Positions 27,892 to 38,150 of a DNA stretch of 64,000 nt are shown here, piece by piece. The translations under genes were made by a program, and so were the position numbers. This DNA is from Mallotus nudiflorus. Lineage: Eukaryota > Streptophyta > Magnoliopsida > Malpighiales > Euphorbiaceae. How positions within the stretch are numbered: the first letter of the stretch is position 1; every line of letters starts with the position of its first letter. The notes beneath the pieces are model-generated. The model did not search any database and was not told the DNA's origin. It saw only the letters and a list, made by a program, of their open reading frames with translations. The DNA is taken from NCBI GenBank assembly GCA_947683625.1, contig CANTUR010000047.1, forward strand, positions 4,650,001-4,714,000. The letters are read 5' to 3'.

Positions 27892-30361
27892 AATTCCTCC
27901 ACACTTAATTTTTGCTTGTCCTCAAGCAAAAATCAAATTTGAATTTTAAATACAAACTCAACAACAACCAAAGATATATAGGTTTTAAGACTTGTAAACC
28001 AATAACATTGAGACTGAAAACTGTTTACTAAAGAAGATAATCGGATAAAAATACATCATATATGAACAATTTACTAATCATAACCCAAGCACATAACTCT
28101 TTGAAATCTAATGATCATAACTCTAGAAAAGAAACATTAAGATCTATAACTCAGTTTTGGTTGTGAATGCATTTTACGCTTCATTTCACAACATCTTTTA
28201 TTTACCTTTGGCTTTAGTGAGTGCGTTCTATGCTCCATTCACCTTTTTTTTATTCTCTTTAATCAAATCTTTCCACTTTTAGTTATCCTCTGTTGTTCTT
28301 GTATTACTAAGCATGGATATTGTCAAGTGGGTCCATTGGATACTCATACTATAATTAGAGCATTGAAATAGATTCAGAGCACATAAAAATTTAAAATTTA
28401 AGCATTGCTCTTACTTAAGAAAATAGAGATTTTTTTTTAGAATTACAAACCAAAATGCACTCTCTCCCAAAATGATGTTCAAATTCAATCTTCAAGTTCA
28501 TGCTTAGGTTATAAAAACTAAAATTTTCATACATAATAACCATGTACAACTATCTTAATTAATAAACCCTTCAATAATTTGATAAATTACATAGGAAAGC
28601 AAGCTTATACACTATTTTACTCTAATTGTAAATGAGCATCAATTTTGCACAAAAATAAAACAAAAATTTTATTGACAAGCCCAACTAAAAGTGTAGAAAA
28701 ATTGAGTTCAAACTTAATGAAAATTTGAACTATTTATTTATTTATTTTATAAAAGAAATTAACTAGAATATAACTATCTAAATGCAATATGGTTATGCTA
28801 TATGAAAAAAAATGCTACATAAAAAAAATCATAAAATGAAAATGCAAATGGGACCTGCCTTTACACTAATCATGGTCATTGTCCTCAATGACCAAAATAC
28901 ATGCAAAAACAAAAAAAAAAGAAATAAAATTATGAAAAATAACAAGAAAGTGAAGAGAAAAATACTGCTCCGAATGTGATGCTTAAAGATTTAGAAAATG
29001 AACCAAGCACTATTTACGCGAGGCATATAGAATCGATGTGGTTGAGGATGTGCGAGGCTTCTTATTGGGTGGAGGAGTAGGTCTTTTAGTGGTTGATTTT
29101 TATTCACTATGATTAGGTAGTGAGATCATCACAAAAATTGGATTTATGGGGTAGAAAGTGAAAAGAAAATGTGGGAAAACCAAAAGGGGAAGAAATTAAA
29201 AGATATATTGTTTGGCACCTAGGGTTGAAAAGGTTGAAAACTGAGCTTAAAGGATGCGACACTGGGGTGCAGAAGCAGTGTCAAGGTGAGACACCTGTTT
29301 GTTAATCCGGTGTGGAAATGGTGTTACATTCGGCCTGAAATCAACTTATGATAGATTGGACAACATCGCGATGCTGAGGTGATGCCGAAGTAGTGCCAAA
29401 AAGAAGGACTTGTGACACAGGGGTGCAAAAGTAGTGTGAAAATGGTGTTAGGGTGTGAGGACTAATGGTGCGATGAGACACTGGTGTGTCGATCTGGTGC
29501 AGAACTGGTGTGACAGTTTGCCTGAAATTGACTTGCTACAAAGTTGAGCGACATCATAGTATTAAGATGGTGCCAAAATAGTGCCATAACAAGAGGGACA
29601 TCACATGATGGTGTGCAGGTGGTGCAGATGTGGAGTTGGTTTTGGGAGAAAAAGAATTATTTTAGAGTTGAAGCACACTCTCGGTGCTAAAATGATGTCG
29701 ATCTAGTGTGACTTTCAAAAATTAGGGAACAAATGGTACTTAAACGGTGTGCAAGCCATGTGAGATTTGGGATTTTGGCTAAAGGTATACTCAAATGTGT
29801 TGGTAACATGTAGAAGTAGTGTTGAGAGAACGCAAAAATGGTGCACATAGGGTGTGATATTTGCTGTAAAATGCATAAATTTAGCGATGAAGCACACCCC
29901 AGGTGTCAAAGTGGTGCTGATCTAGTGTGGGCTTTGGGTTGAAATTAAATTGCTGCAAGCTTTGACGACACCGGTGTATGGATACGGTGTCTAAGTGGTG
30001 TCAAAGTTATGAGAATGTCGTGTTGAAGTGGTGTTAATCCCCTGTGTAGCCATTCCACTCCTTAGTTTTTAATTCCCCTTCTTCATGCATGATTTTCTTA
30101 AGTAAAAAGTAACAAAAATTAATGAAAATTAAGGTAAAATGAAACATAAAAATGAAAGAAAAAAAATAGAAGTAAGAAAAACATTGGATTGCCTTCCAAT
30201 TAGTGCTAATTTAAGGTCATCAGCTTAACCCCTATGCTGGATCTTCATTTAGGGAGGATTGATTAAGGAATAATCTTCCCCACCTGAGCTCGATTAATTG
30301 ACACTTAAAGAGAAGATGAAAAATTCTTAAAATTTATATCCTTTACAACCCTTTTAATTTG
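27892..30361 (-). other. Non-coding 3' interior of the gag-protease element
   Basis: Lies where pol would be expected. It has no long open frame. The part at 29240-30050 is a GGTG-rich imperfect array, listed separately. The remainder is AT-rich and unremarkable. Confidence 0.6.
29240..30050. repeat. GGTGT/GGTGC-rich imperfect repeat array
   Basis: Dozens of short words of the type GTGGTGTCGAT, GGTGCAGA, GGTGTGGAAATGGTG and AGTGGTGTCAAAG recur every 10-40 bases. Larger units also recur, such as GGCCTGAAATCAACTT near 29331 and TGCCTGAAATTGACTT near 29519. On the element's sense (minus) strand this is an ACACC/GCACC-rich, G-poor transcript segment. It stands out sharply in base composition from the AT-rich surroundings. 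Confidence 0.75.
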
Positions 30362-30960
30362 TCATTCTTTTTTAGCTTTCTCCACAAGCCCTTTTTTCTT
30401 TTTAACCTTTTTAGTTGCTTTCACCTCTTTGGTATCATGAATGAGGCATGTTTTAAGTGGATCTTTATGAACTTTTGGAAGAACATCTTTAGCACAAACA
30501 TTAACCACATCTACCCGAAAATAAGAAGTCATCAATAGGGATTGTTGTAGCTCGTTAAAGACATCAAAATCAAACTCCACTTTGTCTTTTCCTATCTTCA
30601 TAGTAATTTGTCCACATTTTACATCAATAATTGCACCAGCGGTAGCAAGGAAAGAAAGCCCCAAGATGATTAGAATTTGAAAGTCCTCTTCCACTTCTAA
30701 GATGATAAAATTGCCTATCACATAATAGTCTCTAACCTTAATAGGTACATCTTCAAGAATTCTATAGGGATAGATGATGGATCTATCCATAAGTTGTAGT
30801 GATAGCATTATTGGTTGTGGCTCACCAATGTTTAGGAACCTGTAAAAAGAAAGAGGCATTATGCTCACATTTGCACCTAAATCACATAAAGACCTACTTA
30901 TAAATTCATTTTCAATAGTACAAGGAATAATAATATTCCCTAAATCTTTAAGCTTTTATG
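30362..30960 (-). pseudogene. Retroelement aspartic protease region
   Basis: The minus-strand frame reads an Athila-type retropepsin: TIENEFISRSLCDLGAN, MPLSFYRFLNIGE, QPIMLSLQLMDRS, VEEDFQILIILGLSFLATAG and IDVKCGQITMKIG. The catalytic motif is DLGA, as in Athila elements, rather than DSGA. The frame ends with a TGA at 30362-30364 after a lysine-rich tail (KKVKKKKGLVEKAKKE), and nothing recognisable as reverse transcriptase follows. It probably continued in frame from gag in the ancestral element. It is unlikely to be functional because the upstream polyprotein is broken. Confidence 0.8.
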
Positions 30961-31499
30961 GAACCTTATTTTGTATAATGGCACTACACTCCTTATTGAT
31001 AGGAATGGTTTCATAATCCTCCTACTTTCATTTATGTGTAAGGATATCTTTTAGGAACTTTGCATAAATGGGCATCATGTTGATTACATCCAAAATTGGT
31101 ATGTTAAGCTTGAGCTGTTGGAATGCTTTAAAAAACTTCTCAAATTTCTTATCATTTTTGTTCCTTTATTGCCTTTAAAGGAAGGGTAGTGGTGGAGTGA
31201 TAGTTTTAGGTACTTTTTCTTTTTTTAATTCCTTTTCTTCAATGTACTCATTTGCCTATTTTTCTTCCTTGTGAACATCCTTTGCAACCTTGTCTTCTTC
31301 CTTTTTTATCCCCACCTCAGGTAGCTGCCTTCCACTTCAAAGCATTATTACATTCACTTGCTCTTTTGGGTTCTCCGGTTGACTAGAAAGTTTTTTCAGT
31401 TGTCAAAAATTAAAGGCACTAGCTTATGAAGCATTTTGATTCTCTAAAATCTTTTCATGAGCAAAGAGTTAACTAATTTGGGATGCTTGGGATGTAAAT

Positions 31500-32786
31500 T
31501 GAGATGTAACTTCAGATGTTAGATTCATGATAATCTTATTTTGTTCCATTTATATATTCTTGATGGTCTCTTTTTGTTCTTCTTGAATTCTAAGAAACTT
31601 TTCCATCATGCTCTTAAGGTTAGGTTTATTCTCATATTGTTAATAGAAAATATTCTTTTGTTGGAAACCAGGTGGAGGTTGCTTAAATCCTTGGTTTATG
31701 TTTTTTATTCCCCTTTGATTTGATTATGAAAAGCTAGGGTGATTATGCCATCTTGGGTTGTATGTGTTAGAGTAGGGATTTTCTTAAATACATTAGAAGT
31801 TATTGAGAGCGTTGTGTTTCTTAATTGATGGGTCTTGAGAAGAAAAGCCCATTTGACACTATAGTTAAGTGACCTCCTCCATAATATTCATAAGAATAAA
31901 TAGCCACTAGATTAGATGCTTTAGTTAAAGCTTCCAATTTCTTTATGAGCATGTCAATCTTAGCATTTAAAAGGTTTTAACTATCAACTTCATGAATTCC
32001 CGTAACTCTCTTTGGTGCACTTCTTTCTCTATGTCATTGATAGTTATTAGATGTCATAGTCTCAAGTAGATTGTATATATCATTTGGTGTCTTGCTCATA
32101 AATGAGCCTTGAGCTATAGAATCTATGGTAATTCTTATTAGTTCGATGAGTCCTTGATAAAAATTCTGAATGAGCAACCATTGTGGAACTCTATGATAAG
32201 GGCATTAACATTTCAAGTCTTTGAAATATTCCTAAGCTTCATATTAGGATTCACCATGGTGTTGAGTGAAGCTTATAATTTCTTGTCTGAACTTTGTTGT
32301 CTTTCCAGGTGGAAAATATTTGCTCAAAAACCTCTTTGTCAACACATCCCAAGAAGTGATGGATTGTGGTACAAAAGAGTGTAACCACAACTTGGCTTTA
32401 TCCATTAAGAAAAAAGGGAATAATTTGAGTTTTATGGCATCCGGACTAGCCTCATTCATTTTGAAAGTGTCGTAAATCTCCAAAAATTGAGCTAAATGGG
32501 CGTTAGGATCTTCACTTAGGAGACCTCTAAACTGAAATTGTGAGACCATTTGAATGATTGTTGGTTTGATCTCAAAGTTATTAGCATCCACGTTTAGTCT
32601 CACAATGCTACTCAATTTGTCTCTTGGATTAGGCATCATGTAATGATTCCTAACTTATTGTGCCGCTTAATCTTCAACTGTGGTTTGCTTGTCTTTCTCA
32701 CAATTTTCCTTTTGATTTTTCTTGCATGAATTCTTGATTTCAAGGTTGATCTTCTTTAAGTTTGTCCCCTTAGATCGAGTGTTCAT
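31500..32786 (-). pseudogene. Retroelement gag region, broken
   Basis: A minus-strand start at 32784-32786 opens with NTRSKGTNLKKINLEIKN. Two in-frame stops fall just upstream of a clean stretch at 32244-32639, which carries the Retrotrans_gag signature (PNAHLAQFLEIYDTF, DKAKLWLHSF, SWDVLTKRFLSKYFPP). Further downstream (31530-31790) typical Athila gag C-terminal words survive, such as NPYSNTYNP and GFKQPPPGF, between stops and shifts. The stops make this copy defective. Confidence 0.75.
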
Positions 32787-32919
32787 AAATTAGCAAAAAT
32801 TGCTTAAAAATCAAGTAGCAAAACAAGTAAGATTTAAAAGAAAAATACTAGTCTAAGAAAAGTAAAATTTAAATTAATATCAACATTGTCAATTCCCAAC
32901 AACGACACAAAAAATTTAT

Positions 32920-33973
32920 TGCATTTTAAACCTGTAAGTACACGGATCGTGATTACAATATAAAGAGTTATCATCCCATAAGAATTGTATATTGAGTACT
33001 AATATCTTTACTTATGATCTTAGCTAGTAGATCGAATAAAAGTAATTAAGCAAATATAAAACAAAGCAACTTAAACTGAATTAAAATCAAATAATTAAAA
33101 GTTTAGAGCCTAGGTTTAGTTTCACTATTTTAATCAGATCATGAACACATTAACAAGCAAAATACATTAATTTCAGTTAATGGTAATTGTTCTAAAATAC
33201 CTAAAAACTCTCTTGAGTTTAATTAAGCATGTTAATATTAAAGTTTAACCTACTCTTGTGAGTAAAAAATTATTTAAAACTCATTAAGTTCTTTAACAAT
33301 TATTGGTTTATCACCGTAGATCCCTGCCTACTGTTATGGTCCCCCGAAGAGCTCGCCTACTCTCGTAGTTGAATGGTTTATGTCCTATGAGTCTAAAGCT
33401 AATAAATTCTCCTAAACATGCCCATAAATATGCAATCAATCGAACTCTTAATTGAATACAAGGTATGAAGAGCAACTCATAAAATTAACTGAAAATCAAA
33501 TTAATAAATATTGTGTTCAATCACATTATAAAATAGTTACTCTTAACTTAAACCCTAAAAAAAAATTTAGTCACGCATAATTGTGACGAAGCTCACAAAC
33601 ATGTTCAAAAGAATTAAAAGATAAAGAAGAAAATAAAATAAAACTCTTGTGATCTTGTGTGCATCTCTTGTATCACTTCAACATGGGCGCGCAACTTTTT
33701 AATTCAAGATTCCAGCATATCACACTAGTTGTACACCTTCAATGTTAAAATCCAGTTAGGCCATTTCTTACTCTTCATGCATTCCTTTAATGAAATTTTC
33801 TACAAAGAGGGGAAAACAAATTAGGCATTTTTAAAATGAAATTCCTCATTTGACTATAATTAAACTAAAATAATAGAGTTCTAAATAAAATAGGAAACTA
33901 TAATATTTCTCAATTAAACTCAAATTCTACTCAAATTAAATTAATTTATTATTCAATATTTATTAAAATTCAA
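32920..33973 (-). repeat. Right (5') LTR of the gag-protease element, outer end truncated
   Basis: It begins TGCATTTTAAACC and matches the left LTR through ATTAAAATTCAA near 33962-33973. The last roughly 40 bp of the left LTR (to ACACATCA) have no counterpart, so the outer end was lost. It also lacks about 190 bp present in the left LTR. Confidence 0.8.
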
Positions 33974-36275
33974 TGGTACTATAGTAATTATTTTTTAAAA
34001 AATATATTGTTAGGGAAATATACACTTCTAAAATAAATAAATAATTTTCCTCAAATGATTCAACTAACCTGCCATGCTTCTTCTCTCGAACACAACATTG
34101 GTGGGTTATTGCTTACATCTGATATAGAGTGTCTGTCTTGTTTTTAAATTAAAAAAAATCTAAAATCAACCACATGATACACATACAAAATTTAATTAAT
34201 TTTAATAAAACCATGGCTTGTGTGGATCACAAGCTCATCATAATTTAATAGACTTTATTAAATTAAACAAAATCCATCCAGTGCACATTTTGAGCAAGCC
34301 ATGTAATGCACATTGATCATTTTTTTTTTTCAAAATTTTCTTTATTTTTAATGTCCTTGGGATTGTCTACTTATAGCAACTGGTAATACTTACATTAACT
34401 TAAAGAAACAATTTGGACTATTAAATTGTACAACAAACAGTCGATAGTTGCGTGGAACATATAGTTTGAGTCATGCAATCACTTTTTATTTTTTTATTTC
34501 CTTTCCAAGCATCATTAAATCACCTTAGGAAAATGAGGTTTTGTCTTAGAGTGATACAAAGAGACGGTCTCAAGCTATGTGAGAAAATAAAAGAAGAGGA
34601 GAGGTTTGTGTCTTAAATCTTTATTATTATTAGTTAGAAAACATATTCAAATTTAGAATTCTCTTAAAAAGTGTACCCTAATTTGACTTAATAATCAATA
34701 TTGAAACTCTAATAAACCATAAATAATTTAGTTTGTTTCAGAATAATAAATAAAAATGATAAAAAAATATTTAGCAACTAATTTAATATTTCTATTTAAT
34801 TAATAACTATCTCTATCATCTAATTTTACCGGTTGTCAGAAAATCTATTATCTTCTAATTTAATGAAGCTTAAAATATATCATATATGTATATAGTTATA
34901 TGTGCATTTTGCCTTGCGAGTTTTTATCTCTTAATTAGGTATATAAAATATGAAAAAAATAATTAAATTATGATTAATTAAAGAAATCATTATAATCAGA
35001 GATAAGGAGATCATAATGGGTACATTTTTGACTCATAGTTGATGATTGCGGCAGGTAAGGGTTCCCTTAATCTTTGCCACCAATCACTCTTATTATATCA
35101 TCTGTTATATAAAAAGTAAAAATGAAGATATCCTGCAAGAGACATTATATTCCACTGCCATAAGAATCAAGAAACCATGATATAACAAGGTTGATATAGA
35201 ACCAAAACAATATTCTTATCTTTATTATTTTTATTAAATGAACTCTAACTAAAATTAAAATACTTTAATGTTTTTCTGTCAGAAAAAATGGAAGCCTATA
35301 TATGTAAGAACTATAACAATTATAGGAAGCTAAATTTTAAATTTTTATAGATAAAATTTCTGAGTCTTATATATGGAGAAAAAAGACGAGTTCGTCAAAT
35401 TTATAATTTGAATTAGTTAAAATTTTTATATCTGCTTAATAATATATATATATATATATATATTTGATTTATATATATATTTGATTTGTATTGTAATACC
35501 TACGTCAATTTATAGGATGTGGATTTATAGTGTTCAAGAAAAACAAGGATTTGGACCACCCTTTTAACGAGCAGCAAATCTGTGAAAGCAGACAAGATCT
35601 TTTATTACAATGTTTAGCAGCACCGACTTTTTCTTTATTTTTTTTTTAATTTTCATTTCTGCATTTTCTTGGCCTATAAAATATAAGGTACGAGAAAGAA
35701 ACTTTGCATATTGAGGTTTGCATTAATTACCTAAGCTAAGCTACAATAAGCTATATGTATTGGAGCAATATTTAGGCAGTATGCAGAAGAATCAAAAACC
35801 AACAAAACAGATTCTCAAATTCACTAATTAACTCTATATATATATATATATGTATGTAGAAAAGTAAATAATAGAGCAATGATGGCTAATGAGAATTGTA
35901 TGGAAAATAAGAGAGATCGATGTATATCCACAAATAATTTAAATAGTGTGGTACTAAAAATATTCTTGTTTATTTCTTGAAAAAAAAAAACAAGAAAAAA
36001 AAAGATAGAGATATATGCTGTTGTGATATTCTAGCTAAAGGATTGGAAGTGGTGAGGCTGAGCTTAAAAACACAAATCGTAGCCTCATCATCATTAGCTA
36101 TATATCAAGATCATCATCATCATGACCATAATCAATCTCCACCAAGCAACAGTGTAGTTGTTGCAGCAGCAAGCAAAAACCGTCTTCTGATCTAGCTATT
36201 TTCTTGTTTGTTTGTTTTGTAGTCCTCCAAGAACTATGTAGCTAGCTACCCATTTTAATCAAATTGAAAAATTTC
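33974..36275. other. AT-rich intergenic and 3' flank of the VQ gene
   Basis: No coding signal. Roughly 35970-36275 probably contains the VQ gene's 3' untranslated region. (TA)n tracts occur near 35442-35462 and 35837-35852. Confidence 0.45.
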
Positions 36276-37586
36276 CTATTCTGAAGGGCAAATCCATGAA
36301 TCAACAGCACCTTCACCTCTTGGAGGGACATTCTCTAAACCCTTTTCATGATGGTGAAATTCAGATGAAGAAGCTGAGTAGTTCAACTTACAGCTATTGT
36401 TATGATCATGACTGTTCCTCAATCGCATCCCAGCTTCTGCTGTTGCTATTCCACTCAAGTTCGCATTAACTTGTCCATGGCTCATACCCAATTCACCGAG
36501 AGAAGGTAATGGCAAGTTTGCTTGAGACTTTGCACCTAGACCAGGAACATTAAGTGAAGGGTGAAGGGAAGGAGGTTGAGATTGTAAAAGGGTCTGAAAT
36601 GAAAGCATTTGGTTCTGCATGTTTAGCATAGTTTGAGGTTGTTTGGGCTGTTGGTCTAGATGATGATCAGAAGGCAGTTGGTAGTTAATAGAACTAGGAT
36701 TGAAAGTACTAGTTGTGGCAGCTAGAATAGAAGATGAGGCAATGCTAATAGTATTGTTGTTATTAGTGGCTGTTGCAGTACTACCAATATTAGTAGCATC
36801 TACCATAGTATTATTCAACAAAGAAGAAGAAGAGAATGAAAATGGGGATTGTTGATGTTGAACCTTTTGAGCTGATGGACGTAAAGGGTAAAGTGAACCC
36901 ATTTGTTCCAAATGACTAGACCTCATACCTGAACCAACTGAACCAAAAAGATCAAACCTCCGTGAATATGGCGAGCCTGAAAACGGTGGTGCTGGGATCC
37001 CAGTGAACTCTTGCACCATTGCTCGAAAATTTGATGTGTCTGTAGTGAGAACTGTAGTGGGTGCTCTTCTTGAAGCTCTAGTCCTCTTCTTGGGATTTCT
37101 TGCAACTAGAGGTGTTTGATCGGAAGGAGAGGAAGAACACCGTGCTCCATTATCTTGTACAGATCGCAATTGCATAGATGGAAGCGAACCACCTTGAGTT
37201 GATCCTTGAGCAGCCAAGATGGATGATTGGCTTGCTGCTGCTGATGATGACGACGTCGAACCTTGGAGGTTGCCACCGAGGTCGGTGCAATCCTGGTCAG
37301 ATCGTAGCCCACCTCGTGACCGAACCACATCAATATTTAGAAGAGAAGAATTGAGATTTGGGTTCGGTGAAGATTGAGAGAAAGCATGGAAAAGATTTGG
37401 TGAATTATCAAATAAAGTAGGGTGCTGTTGGTGTTGCTGAGGAAGAAAAGACTGTGGGTTTAATGATAAAGGAAGACCAAAGTGGCTAGAATGATTCAAG
37501 AAAGCAGGAAGTGATGACTCTGGTCTTGAATCATACTCTTCATCAGCACTTGAAGATTGGACACTACCACTATTACCAGAATCCAT
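36276..37586 (-). CDS. VQ motif-containing protein
   Basis: A single intronless frame of 436 residues. The open frame extends 30 codons further upstream, but I chose the ATG at 37584-37586 because the family begins MDSGNSGS. The VQ motif FRAMVQEFTG lies at about residues 187-196, preceded by a basic nuclear-localisation-like cluster PKKRTRASRR (165-174) and followed by PAPPFSGSPY. Flanking regions are Ser/Gln/Asn-rich and low in complexity. The C-terminus DSWICPSE and stop TAG match the conserved family end. VQ proteins are plant nuclear cofactors that bind WRKY transcription factors through the VQ core and tune defence and development; partners of this one are not known from sequence. It resembles the calmodulin-binding-like VQ subgroup of Arabidopsis (for example At1g35830), which I recall only approximately. 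Confidence 0.93.
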   Translation of the reverse strand: MDSGNSGSVQSSSADEEYDSRPESSLPAFLNHSSHFGLPLSLNPQSFLPQQHQQHPTLFDNSPNLFHAFSQSSPNPNLNSSLLNIDVVRSRGGLRSDQDCTDLGGNLQGSTSSSSAAASQSSILAAQGSTQGGSLPSMQLRSVQDNGARCSSSPSDQTPLVARNPKKRTRASRRAPTTVLTTDTSNFRAMVQEFTGIPAPPFSGSPYSRRFDLFGSVGSGMRSSHLEQMGSLYPLRPSAQKVQHQQSPFSFSSSSLLNNTMVDATNIGSTATATNNNNTISIASSSILAATTSTFNPSSINYQLPSDHHLDQQPKQPQTMLNMQNQMLSFQTLLQSQPPSLHPSLNVPGLGAKSQANLPLPSLGELGMSHGQVNANLSGIATAEAGMRLRNSHDHNNSCKLNYSASSSEFHHHEKGLENVPPRGEGAVDSWICPSE

Positions 37587-38150
37587 AGAGCTAATAAAGA
37601 AAGAAAGCAAAACAAACAAAGATTTTGAAGAGTGAAACCTGAAAAAGATAGTTGCCAAGTTGCAGAGTTTGGTCAAAAGAGCAATTATGGAGGTGCTGCT
37701 GCAGCAAAAGGACCCATATCAAGCTAAAACAAGGCTTAATACTCTTGAAGAAACCAGCATATCTATATCTTCTAAATCAGCTTTAAAGAAAAGTCTCCAT
37801 GTTTTTTAAAGCCTGATCTGAAATGGAGGCAATAATAAATATATCTTCCTTGTCTTGCACTAAATCAACAAAAGTTTCTGTGAAAAGAAGAGAAAAAGAA
37901 AGAAAGAATTGCCCACAGATCTTGATTATGATGGCTATAAAGAAAAGAAGAAAGCTAAGAGAAACAAAACAAAACAAAAGAGAGGTTGAAGTGTAAAGGC
38001 TAAAAGGATACTGCTGCTACTGCTTCTTCTTCTTCTTCTTCTGGTTGCTTTTTTCTTTTCAGAGCGTATAAAGATTAGGGTTTTTGGGGAAGAGGAGAGA
38101 AAAGAAAAGAGAAAAGAAAGAAGAAGGGACAGGTTATTTAAGGCCTTTTT
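37587..38150 (-). promoter_or_regulatory. Probable VQ leader with three short uORFs, and core promoter
   Basis: On the minus strand a TTAAATAA TATA-like box lies at about 38134-38141, followed by a CT-rich leader with CCCCAAAAACCCTAATC. Reading towards the VQ start there are three complete upstream ORFs: 37783-37800 (METFL), 37719-37760 (MLVSSRVLSLVLA) and 37685-37717 (MGPFAAAAPP). Whether all are in the mature mRNA depends on the transcription start and on the absence of a leader intron; neither can be seen directly. Confidence 0.5.

Larger units (their letters stand above)
26638..33973 (-). mobile_element. Ty3/Gypsy (Athila-like) retrotransposon encoding only gag and protease
   Basis: Two direct LTRs flank a 5 kb interior: left 26638-27891 (3' LTR) and right 32920-about 33973 (5' LTR, outer end truncated). 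Coding is on the minus strand. Next to the right LTR, 32889-32910 reads on the minus strand as TGTCGTTGTTGGGAATTG, a diverged form of the Athila-type primer-binding site. Beside the left LTR the minus strand has a polypurine tract, GTGTGGAGGAATT. The interior holds a gag region (about 31500-32786), a protease region (30362-30960) and then about 2.5 kb of non-coding sequence. No reverse transcriptase, RNase H or integrase is recognisable, so it resembles gag-only non-autonomous elements such as TR-GAGs, here with a protease as well. Confidence 0.85.
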
